A stretch of DNA of 40,341 nt from an uncultured Prevotellaceae bacterium. GTDB taxonomy: Bacteria > Bacteroidota > Bacteroidia > Bacteroidales > Bacteroidaceae. The notes under the pieces were generated by a model. That model searched no databases. It was not told the DNA's origin and saw only the letters and a list, made by a program, of their open reading frames with translations. Of the stretch, positions 1 to 7,597 are shown piece after piece. The number at the start of each line of letters is the position of its first letter. Positions within the stretch are counted from its first letter, which is position 1. Position numbers and translations under genes: made by a program. The DNA is taken from NCBI GenBank assembly GCA_902776935.1, contig CACYRS010000037.1, positions 1 through 40,341 on the forward strand, given 5' to 3'.

Positions 1-126
1 CTCGCGGATTACCTTCGCCTGCGAGAGTGCGATGTACAGGTCGGGTTGCATCACGTAGCGCCAAACGCCTTCACTGTTTTTCTCGAACTTAATGTTCTTC
101 TCAACTGCTTTTACTTTAAGTGCCAT
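1..126 (-). CDS. HU-like DNA-binding protein (N-terminal fragment)
   Basis: Only the first 42 codons are present; the gene runs off the left edge still in frame. It starts MALKVKAVEKNI and continues through a conserved stretch containing WRYVMQPDLY. I recognise this as the Bacteroidetes HU-related family (TIGR01201 type), small basic proteins of the HU/IHF fold that bind and bend DNA. Transcription should start near 280 from the -7 box at 287-294. That gives an unusually long leader of about 150 nt holding tandem repeats. The gene diverges from an M15-type peptidase. In Bacteroidales, HU-like genes of this type often lie beside a cell-wall amidase or peptidase gene (recalled, not checked). 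The family call is good; the cellular role is unknown. Confidence 0.8.
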   Translation of the reverse strand, partial: MALKVKAVEKNIKFEKNSEGVWRYVMQPDLYIALSQAKVIRE

Positions 127-206
127 AATTTTAAAAATTAAAAGATTAATAGATTGTTGTTGATTATTTTTACTTGTCGCTGATTTGACTCTGTTTTTGG
201 CTCTCC

Positions 207-251
207 CTAGGAAACAATGTCCCGCGCGCTAGGAAATTTTTGTCGCCTAGT
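207..251 (-). repeat. Tandem CTAGGAAA-type repeats in the HU leader
   Basis: Two direct copies of CTAGGAAA start at 207 and 229, 22 bp apart. Each is followed by a TGTC block (CAATGTCCC, then TTTTTGTCGC). A third, degenerate copy (CTAGTTAGG) starts at 247. The array lies in the predicted 5' untranslated region of the minus-strand HU gene. Its function is unknown; RNA structure or protein-binding sites are both possible. Confidence 0.6.
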
Positions 252-286
252 TAGGCCGCAAATTTCATCTTTTTTCATTGACAATG

Positions 287-294
287 CAAAGGTA
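287..294 (-). promoter_or_regulatory. -7 promoter box of the HU-like gene
   Basis: The minus strand reads TACCTTTG, an exact match to the Bacteroidetes TAnnTTTG box. It lies 160 nt upstream of the HU start codon. Confidence 0.6.
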
Positions 295-398
295 CTAATT
301 TTTCACGTACATTCCAAAAAATAATCCAAAATAAGCACAAAAAAAGCACGTTTTGAAAAATGGTCGTTTTTTCAACAGGCAATTTTTCGTGATTTAGG

Positions 399-569
399 GC
401 GCACAGCGCACAGAGCACAGTTTTCTTATGAGCAATAGTTTTCCGTCACAATCAAATTTATTATATATATAATATATATATTATATATATAATATAATAA
501 TATATATAACAATACTCCTTCTAACGCAATCTTCAGCCCCTAAAAAACTGTGCTCTGTGCTCTGTGCGC
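399..569. repeat. Long inverted repeat with A/T-only core between HU and M15 genes
   Basis: The left arm (399-424) and right arm (544-569) are reverse complements over 26 bp with one mismatch. Each arm is built from GCACAG-like hexamers (GCACAGAGCACAG is part of the left arm). The spacer contains a 56-bp stretch with no G or C (454-509) made of alternating TATA runs that are themselves palindromic. The rest of 127-650 holds no gene I can support. It is not adjacent to a transposase. Confidence 0.8.
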
Positions 570-650
570 TTTTTGCCTGCAGATATTGTGAAGATATGAG
601 AGATTATCCTCTATTCATTTAGAGATGACAACTCATAATGAGTTCGTCAA

Positions 651-1121
651 TTGTGTACAGTAAGTATAAATAAGAAAGAGAAACTCACCGAGCACTTTAC
701 GCTCGGTGAGATGACTAAGACGAGTTATAAGACTAAGGATGGGAATATTCCAAGTCGTGTGGCGATAGAGAATCTTAAGCGCCTTTGCGGGTGGCTGGAG
801 ATGCTGAGGAGTGAGTATAATAAGAGGTATACGCTTAAGGAAGAGCCGATAATTATTAACTCGGGGTATAGATCTTGGGAGGTGAATAAAAGGGTAGGGG
901 GAAGCTCTACGAGTAATCATCTCGTAGGATGTGCGGCGGATATAAAGTGCTATGGTAAGGAACAGGCACTTCGCTATGCCGTTATTCTCCTCGACATAGC
1001 TGATGAATCCAGAGAAGATTTCGATGAGTTGATTATCGAGGTGCGGGGTTCGAGGGCATGGGTGCATTTTGCGGTTCGTCCGAAGGGAAATCGTAGAAAA
1101 ACACTCTTAGATATCAAGTAA
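651..1121 (+). CDS. M15-family (D-Ala-D-Ala carboxypeptidase/endolysin-like) peptidase
   Basis: A 156-residue protein of the Peptidase_M15_3 type, zinc peptidases acting on cell-wall peptides and common as phage endolysins. The visible core contains NSGYRS, followed by GGSSTSNHLVG and AADI, and WVHF near the end. By family knowledge the zinc ligands would be His90, Asp97 and His139. There is no signal peptide or membrane segment. The start is uncertain: an in-frame stop at 639 leaves TTG at 651 as the only plausible codon ahead of the conserved LTEHFTLGEM region, because the first in-frame ATG (711) would cut into it. No TAnnTTTG box was found upstream. Together with the divergent HU gene it looks like a small HU/cell-wall-hydrolase pair, perhaps prophage-derived. 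Confidence 0.75.
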   Translation: MCTVSINKKEKLTEHFTLGEMTKTSYKTKDGNIPSRVAIENLKRLCGWLEMLRSEYNKRYTLKEEPIIINSGYRSWEVNKRVGGSSTSNHLVGCAADIKCYGKEQALRYAVILLDIADESREDFDELIIEVRGSRAWVHFAVRPKGNRRKTLLDIK

Positions 1122-1230
1122 ACCCTGTCTTTGTGGTTAAATGCTTATAAATTTCTTGTTTTTGGAGAGGTTTTGCTTGGCTTTAATGTTTTTTAACTAA
1201 AAAAATTATGTAATATGGCTAAACAATTAG

Positions 1231-1238
1231 TAATTTTG
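1231..1238 (+). promoter_or_regulatory. -7 promoter box of the LruC lipoprotein gene
   Basis: TAATTTTG matches TAnnTTTG and lies 52 nt before the start codon at 1291. No clear -33 element is visible. Confidence 0.55.
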
Positions 1239-1290
1239 CACCCATCAAACATAAACAGTAGTTAGTAATTAAAAAAGAACCATTAAAATT

Positions 1291-2754
1291 ATGATTACAA
1301 AAAAGCTTTTCGTGATGGGAAGTATGTCCGTGATGGGCTTAGCTTTCATGTCGTGCTCAAAGGATCTCAGTTATGATGCTGAGGCTGCCGCTGAGGCTGC
1401 CATTCAGCAGCAGGATGCTCTCTACACCTCTAACTTCATTAAGAGGTATGGTCCGATTAGCCTAAATGAGAATTGGGATTTCTCTACAAGTACACCTACT
1501 TATTCTGCCTCTTCTTCAGGTAGCAGTACCCGTGCCGTTGCATCTGTTGCAGATGCCGATTTCCACCGTGTGGAAAAAGTGATGACTATCCAGCCAGAAA
1601 TCAGTGCATGGGTGTTTAAGAATCTTCCAAAGGGAAAAGATAATTCTGGAAAAGGAAGACCATTCGTTATGGGAGTTGGTAAAAACGACTTTACTATCGT
1701 GCCTCTCTTCCAGGGCTGCGCAAGCTACTACTGGGAGTTGTGGATGCATGTAGACGATATGGCTAATGGTGGTAAAGCAGGCGACATGCTTATCTGGTCA
1801 AAGGGTGAAGGTCTCGAATTCAGAAAGTCTGGTTCTACTGATGCCTTCGCGAAAGTAGGTACAGGTACTGATGGTATGAAAAAAGAGAATGGTCCATTCG
1901 AGGTGAAGGCTCCAAGCTACACATACGACAAACTGCCTGAAGGTTCAGCTATGTCTTTCTACCTGAAAGTATGGAAAGACTATTCTACTTTCCAGAAGTA
2001 TGAGAAAAACCCTTTAGACGTGAATCTTCAGCCAGAGGTTACCTCATCTTTAACTTCAATGATGCTTGATGTAAACTGTCCATTTGTGCCCACAGATGTA
2101 CCAGAGAGTTATACAGCTACAATCATCGGCTGTGAGGACAATAGTGCTACAAATAGCGACAAAGACTATGAGGACCTGATTTTCATGGTTTACGGTAAGC
2201 CAGTACCTCCTACACAGCGTGTTGAGAAGGTTGTTGTGGAGAAGACAAAGCGTTACATTATGGAAGACCTTGGTGATGCTAACGACTTCGACTTCAACGA
2301 CGTAGTATTTGATATCTCGTATGATAGACAGGAGATTACCTATTCCTATGACGGTGACAACGTACATCCAAGTAGAACATCAACAGCGGCTCTGCCTAAT
2401 ATTGGTATAGTTCGCGCTGCAGGTGGTATCTATGACTTCGATATTAAGATTGGTAACAATGTAAAGTGGACTAAGAGCAGTGTTGCATCAGGTATCACTA
2501 ACACCTATGCACCATACAACCCCAACTATGTTATGGGCACGTTTGATGCTACAGGCTTTAATGCAACATCGAACAACATTTCTGTGGTAGTTAAGTTCGA
2601 AGATTCTTCTGCAGCTACAGAGAAAATGTATACTATCCCATTCCCAGAGCTGGGTACCGCTCCTAAGATTGTTGCAGTGCCAGCTGGCACTTATTGGATG
2701 AACGAGCGTACACAGGTTCCTGTAAAGTGGTTCAATCCCGGTGCTTACGAGTAA
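1291..2754 (+). CDS. LruC/DUF4114-type domain lipoprotein
   Basis: A 487-residue predicted lipoprotein. The N-terminus is a signal peptide ending in a lipobox (LAFMSC, Cys at about 22). Two acidic Asp-rich motifs mark the family. One is a DUF4114-like segment with DKDYEDLIFMVYG at about residues 290-303. The other is a LruC-like segment with DLGDANDFDFNDVVFD at about 325-340. Such proteins are surface-exposed or periplasmic in Bacteroidales and their function is unknown; the DxDxND pattern suggests calcium-dependent folding (inference). It is followed by a strong terminator, so it is probably monocistronic. Confidence 0.75.
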   Translation: MITKKLFVMGSMSVMGLAFMSCSKDLSYDAEAAAEAAIQQQDALYTSNFIKRYGPISLNENWDFSTSTPTYSASSSGSSTRAVASVADADFHRVEKVMTIQPEISAWVFKNLPKGKDNSGKGRPFVMGVGKNDFTIVPLFQGCASYYWELWMHVDDMANGGKAGDMLIWSKGEGLEFRKSGSTDAFAKVGTGTDGMKKENGPFEVKAPSYTYDKLPEGSAMSFYLKVWKDYSTFQKYEKNPLDVNLQPEVTSSLTSMMLDVNCPFVPTDVPESYTATIIGCEDNSATNSDKDYEDLIFMVYGKPVPPTQRVEKVVVEKTKRYIMEDLGDANDFDFNDVVFDISYDRQEITYSYDGDNVHPSRTSTAALPNIGIVRAAGGIYDFDIKIGNNVKWTKSSVASGITNTYAPYNPNYVMGTFDATGFNATSNNISVVVKFEDSSAATEKMYTIPFPELGTAPKIVAVPAGTYWMNERTQVPVKWFNPGAYE

Positions 2755-2786
2755 GTCAATAATAGATTAATTTAAACTCTATAAAT

Positions 2787-2817
2787 AATTCCCCTGCCAT
2801 ATCGGCGGGGGAATTTT
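2787..2817 (+). terminator. Rho-independent terminator after LruC gene
   Basis: AATTCCCC (2787-2794) pairs with GGGGAATT (2808-2815), with further inner pairing TGCC/GGCG, followed by a T run. Confidence 0.8.
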
Positions 2818-2843
2818 TCTCTGAAAAAATGTCATAGACAGTT

Positions 2844-3752
2844 ATGATTGTTGTAATGCTTACTCTCTTTGCTCTCGTGATGGTAGGATACGTCGCAGGC
2901 AAATTTGGTTACTTAGGCGGGGATTTCGACAGACAGTTGTCGAGACTGGTGATAAACATCACCTGTCCGGCACTTATCCTCTCTTCTGCGATGACAGGAG
3001 AGTTGCCCGACAGCAGGTATATCATCCCTCTGTTGCTTATAAGTACCGTGACGTATATTCTCTTGGCCGGTGCAGCGTTTCTCCTGCCAAAATACATTAC
3101 AAGGAACAAAGAAGACCAGGGGCCTATCGGGTTTGCGCTGATGTTTGGAAACGTGGGGTTCATGGGCTATCCTGTGGTGGCATCGATATTCGGGCACCAG
3201 GCTGTGTTCTATGCTGCCGTGCTTAACGTGGTGAACACCTTCGCTGTATTCACCATAGGAACGATACTTATGACAGGCTCCAACACGAACAAAGAGCGGT
3301 TTCAGAAGAAGGTGCTCTACTCGACACCCATGCTCGCAGCATACCTCACGATGGTTATCGTGGCTCTGAGGATAGACAACATACCCGCTGCCATCAGTCA
3401 GCCGCTGACGATGCTGGGAAACGTCACTGTTCCAGCAGCTCTGCTGATAATAGGCAGTTCGATGTCTAATCTCTCTCTGCGTAAGATGCTCGGCAACGGA
3501 CCTGTGTATGTTACAACAATACTACGACTGGCGATACTGCCCGTGGGGGTGCATTTCCTGATGGGGCTTCTGGGATTCCCGACCTTTGTGGTAAACATCA
3601 ATACCCTCGTAATCGCTATGCCAGTAGCCACCTACGGCACCATACTCTGTCTGAAATATAATAAGGACACAACGATGATTACCGAGGTGACGTTTATTAC
3701 CACCTTGGCCTCGATGATAACCATACCTTTGCTCGTGATGCTGATGGGATAG
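2844..3752 (+). CDS. AEC (auxin efflux carrier) family transporter
   Basis: A 302-residue integral membrane protein with about ten hydrophobic segments spread over the whole length. The opening VMVGYVAGKFGYL and LVINITCPALIL segments are typical of the AEC/PIN-like family, secondary transporters of small organic anions. The substrate cannot be read from sequence. The start ATG at 2844 follows the LruC terminator by under 30 bp. I see no -7 box there, so the promoter is unclear. It converges on uvrB with an 11-bp gap and no terminator hairpin between them. Confidence 0.8.
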   Translation: MIVVMLTLFALVMVGYVAGKFGYLGGDFDRQLSRLVINITCPALILSSAMTGELPDSRYIIPLLLISTVTYILLAGAAFLLPKYITRNKEDQGPIGFALMFGNVGFMGYPVVASIFGHQAVFYAAVLNVVNTFAVFTIGTILMTGSNTNKERFQKKVLYSTPMLAAYLTMVIVALRIDNIPAAISQPLTMLGNVTVPAALLIIGSSMSNLSLRKMLGNGPVYVTTILRLAILPVGVHFLMGLLGFPTFVVNINTLVIAMPVATYGTILCLKYNKDTTMITEVTFITTLASMITIPLLVMLMG

Positions 3753-3763
3753 GGGGATTGTCC

Positions 3764-5803
3764 TTATTTCAACTCAAGCAGACCCTGAAGACGGATAATC
3801 TCGTCGCGATACTGTGCTGCCTGCAGGAAGTCGAGCTGTTTGGCGGCTTCCTTCATCTTACGGGTAGTCTCGGCAATGAGTTTCTCCATCTGCGGACGGG
3901 TCATGTGCTCGATGATCGGGTCGGCAGCCATTGATGTGCCTGCGCCTTCGCCATCAGCGGCAACACTGACATTACGCATGAGCTCCTTGGTGTCAGCACG
4001 GTCTTCCTTCTTAAGGGCACTGATGCTAATATTCTTTACAATCTGTTTCGGAGTGATGTGGTGCTCTTCGTTGTAATGCATCTGTTTCATGCGACGACGA
4101 AGGGTCTCATCGATGGTGAGCTGCATGGACGATGTGATGGTGTCGGCATACATGATGACCTTGCCATTAACGTTTCTCGCAGCACGACCTGCTGTCTGGG
4201 TAAGACTTCTGTGGCTGCGCAGGAATCCCTCTTTGTCGGCATCGAGGATGGCTACAAGAGAGACCTCGGGAAGGTCGAGGCCCTCACGAAGGAGGTTTAC
4301 TCCCACAAGGACATCGTAGACTCCCTTACGAAGGTCAGCGAGGATCTTCACTCTGTCGAGGGTTGCCACATCGCTGTGGATATAGGCTGTCTTTACACCA
4401 TGACTAAGAAGATATTCCGAGAGTTCCTCTGCCATTCGTTTGGTGAGGGTGGTGACAAGCACTCGTTCACCCCGGTGACTACGGGTGAGGATCTCATCCA
4501 TAAGGTCGTCGATCTGGTTCTCACTCTTTCGGACCTCTATCTCGGGGTCGAGAAGGCCTGTGGGACGTATCACCTGTTCCACTACAACTCCCTCTGCCTC
4601 AGCGAGTTCGTAGTCGGCAGGGGTGGCAGAGACATAGATCACCTGATTGATCATCTCATGAAACTCCTCGAAGGTGAGAGGACGGTTGTCGAAGGCTGCA
4701 GGAAGACGGAATCCGTATTCCACGAGGTTGGATTTCCTTGAGCGGTCACCACCATACATCGCACCTATCTGAGGTATCGACACATGGCTCTCATCGACGA
4801 TAAGGAGGTAGTCGTCGGGGAAGAAATCGAGAAGACAGTAAGGACGTTCGCCTGCCTTACGTCCATCGAAATAGCGGCTGTAGTTCTCGATACCGGAACA
4901 ATGGCCCAGCTCCTTAATCATCTCCATGTCGTACTCCACACGTTCCTTTATCCTCTGGGCCTTGATGGGGTCGCCTGCCTCCTCGAAGAAGGCTATCTGC
5001 TTGACGAGGTCGTCCTGTATCTCACGTATTGCGATATTGGTCTGTTCCTGTGAGGTCATAAAGAGATTGGCGGGGTAGAGCTTATACTCCTCAAATCGGG
5101 CAAGGCGGTCGAAGGTTATTGCGTCGACTTCTTCCAGCGAGTCTATCTCGTCGTCCCAGAAGGTTACACGGAGCACCACTTCGCTATAAGCCATCGCGAT
5201 ATCGACGGTATCACCCTTGACACGGAAACAGCCTCGTTGGAGGTCGATATCGTTTCTTACATATAATGATGACACCAAATTTCTTAACAGAGCGTTGCGG
5301 TCGAGCTTTTGTCCCACACGTAAATTGATTACATTCTCCTGAAGTGCTACAGGACTGCCCATACCATAGATGCAGGATACCGACGATACCACCACGACAT
5401 CCTTTCTTCCTGACAAGAGATTGGATACCGCAGAGAGACGCAGACGATCTATCTCGTCGTTGATGGAGAGGTCTTTCTCGATGTATGTATCTGTGGTGGG
5501 AAGATATGCCTCTGGTTGGTAGTAGTCATAATAACTGACGTAATACTCAACGGCATTCTGAGGGAAGAATCCCTTCATCTCTTCGTAAAGCTGTGCTGCA
5601 AGTGTCTTGTTATGGCTGAGGATGAGGGTGGGGCGATTGACGTTGGCTATCACATTTGCCATCGTGAAAGTCTTTCCAGACCCCGTAACACCCAGGAGCA
5701 CCTGCGACTGGTCACCCCGGAAGATTCCTTCGGTGAGTTCCTTGATAGCTTCAGGCTGGTCGCCTGTAGGCTTATATGGCGAAGTAAGTATAAAATCACT
5801 CAT
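3764..5803 (-). CDS. uvrB: Excinuclease ABC subunit B
   Basis: UvrB, the damage-verification helicase of nucleotide excision repair, which works with UvrA, UvrC and UvrD. The 679 residues match the usual length. Visible elements are the Walker A motif GVTGSGKT (about 38-45), the beta-hairpin region around YYDYYQPEAY (about 91-100) that inserts into DNA, the DESH Walker B motif, helicase motifs such as TAGRAARN, and a C-terminal UVR domain that contacts UvrC. The reading frame extends 34 codons upstream of the start chosen here (MSDFILTSPY at 5803), but that extension would cross the promoter and lacks homology. The -7 box ends only 9 nt before this ATG, implying an almost leaderless mRNA. Confidence 0.97.
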   Translation of the reverse strand: MSDFILTSPYKPTGDQPEAIKELTEGIFRGDQSQVLLGVTGSGKTFTMANVIANVNRPTLILSHNKTLAAQLYEEMKGFFPQNAVEYYVSYYDYYQPEAYLPTTDTYIEKDLSINDEIDRLRLSAVSNLLSGRKDVVVVSSVSCIYGMGSPVALQENVINLRVGQKLDRNALLRNLVSSLYVRNDIDLQRGCFRVKGDTVDIAMAYSEVVLRVTFWDDEIDSLEEVDAITFDRLARFEEYKLYPANLFMTSQEQTNIAIREIQDDLVKQIAFFEEAGDPIKAQRIKERVEYDMEMIKELGHCSGIENYSRYFDGRKAGERPYCLLDFFPDDYLLIVDESHVSIPQIGAMYGGDRSRKSNLVEYGFRLPAAFDNRPLTFEEFHEMINQVIYVSATPADYELAEAEGVVVEQVIRPTGLLDPEIEVRKSENQIDDLMDEILTRSHRGERVLVTTLTKRMAEELSEYLLSHGVKTAYIHSDVATLDRVKILADLRKGVYDVLVGVNLLREGLDLPEVSLVAILDADKEGFLRSHRSLTQTAGRAARNVNGKVIMYADTITSSMQLTIDETLRRRMKQMHYNEEHHITPKQIVKNISISALKKEDRADTKELMRNVSVAADGEGAGTSMAADPIIEHMTRPQMEKLIAETTRKMKEAAKQLDFLQAAQYRDEIIRLQGLLELK

Positions 5804-5812
5804 AACAAAGTG

Positions 5813-5820
5813 CAAAGATA
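5813..5820 (-). promoter_or_regulatory. -7 promoter box of uvrB
   Basis: The minus strand reads TATCTTTG, an exact TAnnTTTG match 9 nt before the uvrB ATG. A four-copy heptamer repeat occupies the region just upstream. Confidence 0.7.
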
Positions 5821-5826
5821 CGAAAA

Positions 5827-5854
5827 AATGATAAATGATAAATGAGAAATGATA
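5827..5854. repeat. Four tandem AATGATA heptamers in the uvrB/bamD divergent promoter
   Basis: Copies at 5827, 5834, 5841 and 5848. The third reads AATGAGA (change at position 6). The array lies 6 bp upstream of the uvrB -7 box and 17 bp before the bamD -33 element. Confidence 0.8.
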
Positions 5855-5871
5855 AAATTGTTCAAAAAAAC

Positions 5872-5902
5872 TTTGTTTTTTAGCAAAAAAGCAGTAACTT
5901 TG
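5872..5902 (+). promoter_or_regulatory. bamD promoter with both elements
   Basis: TTTG (5872-5875), a 19-bp spacer and TAACTTTG (5895-5902) exactly match the TTTG-N19-TAnnTTTG consensus. The -7 box ends 9 nt before the start codon. Confidence 0.8.
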
Positions 5903-5911
5903 CACCCCGAT

Positions 5912-6739
5912 ATGAAGAAATGTATCATAATATGTTCGTGCGCGATGCTGCTGATGACCAGCTGTGCAGGAGAATTCAATAAGGTATATAAGTCGACAGA
6001 CAACGACTATAAATACGAATATGCAAAGGAGGCTTTTGCCAACGGTAAGTTCCAGCAGGCAGCAACACTCCTGGAGGAGCTCATTACCCTGAAGAAAGGT
6101 ACTGACGATGCTCAGGAGAGTCTCTACATGCTTGCAATGGCCCAGTACTGCAATGGCGACTTTGAGGCATCTTCTGTCACATTCAAGAAATATCTGAGCA
6201 GCTATCCACGTGGCATCTATGCTGAGTCGGCAGGATTCTATGTAGGACAGTCGCTCTATGAGAGTGCCCCGGAGCCTCGTCTGGATCAGACACCTACGAT
6301 AGGAGCCATCAATGCTTATCAGCAGTTCCTGGATCTCTTCCCTGACTCAAAGCTCCGTGCAAAGGCGCAGAGTCGTCTTTACGAACTTCAGGACAAACTC
6401 GTGACAAAGGAGCTCCTCTCAGCAAAGCTTTACTTTAATCTTGGCGGATATTTCGGCAATATCAACAAGAACGATGAGAGTAACTACACATCGTGTATCA
6501 TTACTGCTCAGAATGCCTTGAAGCAGTATCCCTATTCCAGGCACCGTGAGGACTTTGCTCTGCTCATCATGAAGAGTAAGTTCGAGTTGGCGGAGAACTC
6601 CACAGACGAGAAGCGTCTGGACCGTTATCGTGATGCTGAGGATGAGTGCTACGGATTTATCAATGAGTATCCTGACTCAAAGAATGTACGTACTGCCGAG
6701 AAGTATATCACAAAGTGTAAGAAAGTAATAAAGGATTAA
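5912..6739 (+). CDS. bamD: Outer-membrane assembly lipoprotein BamD
   Basis: A 275-residue lipoprotein component of the BAM complex that inserts beta-barrel proteins into the outer membrane. A signal peptide ends in the lipobox LLMTSC. The rest is TPR-like helical repeats; the segment EYAKEAFANGKFQQAATLLEELI is characteristic of BamD/YfiO. The start ATG at 5912 is chosen because it opens MKKCIIICSC, a normal signal peptide, and sits just after a consensus promoter; the frame extends 21 codons upstream but through that promoter. It leads an apparent three-gene operon with rpb6 and the DUF4293 gene, spaced 11 and 5 bp. Confidence 0.93.
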   Translation: MKKCIIICSCAMLLMTSCAGEFNKVYKSTDNDYKYEYAKEAFANGKFQQAATLLEELITLKKGTDDAQESLYMLAMAQYCNGDFEASSVTFKKYLSSYPRGIYAESAGFYVGQSLYESAPEPRLDQTPTIGAINAYQQFLDLFPDSKLRAKAQSRLYELQDKLVTKELLSAKLYFNLGGYFGNINKNDESNYTSCIITAQNALKQYPYSRHREDFALLIMKSKFELAENSTDEKRLDRYRDAEDECYGFINEYPDSKNVRTAEKYITKCKKVIKD

Positions 6740-6750
6740 ATAAAGAAGAT

Positions 6751-7086
6751 ATGGATTACAAGAAGTCAAAAGCACCGGTAAATACCGTTACCCGCAACAT
6801 CATGGATCTCTGCAAAGATACAGGTAATATCTACGAGAGTGTTGCCATCATCTCAAAGCGTGCAAATCAGATAAGTGTTCAGATCAAGGACGACCTTTCA
6901 AAGAAACTCGCAGAGTTTGCATCATACAATGACTCTCTGGAGGAGGTGTTCGAGAATCGTGAGCAGATTGAAATCTCACGTTACTATGAGAAGCTCCCGA
7001 AGCCAACTCTTCTGGCTACACAGGAGTTTGTTGAGGACAAGGTATACTGGCGTGATCCGATGCGTGACAACCTGAATCAGGATTAA
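6751..7086 (+). CDS. RNA polymerase Rpb6/omega-like subunit
   Basis: A 111-residue protein matching the Bacteroidetes Rpb6-type family, which replaces the classical short omega subunit (RpoZ) and helps assemble RNA polymerase. It opens MDYKKSKAPVNTVTRNIMDL, then carries the segment NIYESVAIISKRANQIS that resembles the omega/Rpb6 core. No membrane segment or signal is present. It is the second gene of the bamD operon. The arrangement bamD-rpb6-DUF4293 recurs in Bacteroidales (recalled, not checked here). Confidence 0.85.
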   Translation: MDYKKSKAPVNTVTRNIMDLCKDTGNIYESVAIISKRANQISVQIKDDLSKKLAEFASYNDSLEEVFENREQIEISRYYEKLPKPTLLATQEFVEDKVYWRDPMRDNLNQD

Positions 7087-7091
7087 GAGGT

Positions 7092-7553
7092 ATGATTCAG
7101 CGTAAACAAACACTTTTCATCATGGCGGCCATAATACTGACCGTCATGTGTCTTTCTATGCAGATAGGTACGTTTGAGGTGGCAAAGATAGGTGTATCTA
7201 AGGTGTATAACCTGTGGTTTACAGATCCCCTGGGCAAGCATCATCTCGACACATGGCCACTGATGGCGGTACTGCTGCCTACGACAGCGATAGGATGCTA
7301 TTCCATATTCCTGTATCATAACAGAAAGACTCAGGCGATGTTCTGTCTGCTCAATGCCTTGCTGTGTATAGGATGGTATATCTGTTATTTCGTAGTAGGA
7401 CAGGTGGCTGGCGACAAGTCGCTGGGTACTGTAAGCTTCACTCCGGAATGGCCAGTAGTGCTGCCTGCTATAGCGGCAATACTGTATATCATGGCACGTA
7501 AGGCTATTCTCGCTGACGAGAGACTTGTAAGGTCGATGGACAGAATAAGATAA
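7092..7553 (+). CDS. DUF4293 family membrane protein
   Basis: A 153-residue protein with four predicted transmembrane helices: near the start (MAAIILTVMCLSM), around the LMAVLLPTTAIGCYSIF segment, around LLNALLCIGWYICYFVV, and near the end (VVLPAIAAILYIMA). It opens MIQRKQTLF, the usual start of the DUF4293 family in Bacteroidetes. Function is unknown. It ends the bamD operon and is followed by a terminator shared with valS. Confidence 0.85.
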   Translation: MIQRKQTLFIMAAIILTVMCLSMQIGTFEVAKIGVSKVYNLWFTDPLGKHHLDTWPLMAVLLPTTAIGCYSIFLYHNRKTQAMFCLLNALLCIGWYICYFVVGQVAGDKSLGTVSFTPEWPVVLPAIAAILYIMARKAILADERLVRSMDRIR

Positions 7554-7568
7554 GATATAAAAATAAAA

Positions 7569-7591
7569 AAGCCTCGCAGTTCGCGAGGCTT
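7569..7591. terminator. Bidirectional terminator between the bamD operon and valS
   Basis: AAGCCTCGC (7569-7577) pairs perfectly with GCGAGGCTT (7583-7591). The stem is flanked by A-rich sequence on the left and T-rich on the right, so it can serve both converging units. Confidence 0.88.
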
Positions 7592-7597
7592 CTTTAT

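Noticed and set aside
638-673. ATG at 638 as the start of the M15 peptidase
   Set aside because: It is in a different frame and reaches a stop after 11 codons.
633-1067. 144-codon minus-strand frame opposite the M15 peptidase
   Set aside because: The sense frame has the M15 zinc-binding motifs; the antisense product has none.
4058-4741. 227-codon plus-strand frame inside uvrB
   Set aside because: It is antisense to a fully conserved uvrB reading frame, shows no recognisable protein motif and has no promoter.
5827-5854. Heptamer arrays (also 22190-22217) as CRISPR or satellite DNA
   Set aside because: Units are 7 bp without spacers and there are only four copies, so this is simple tandem repeat DNA, not CRISPR.
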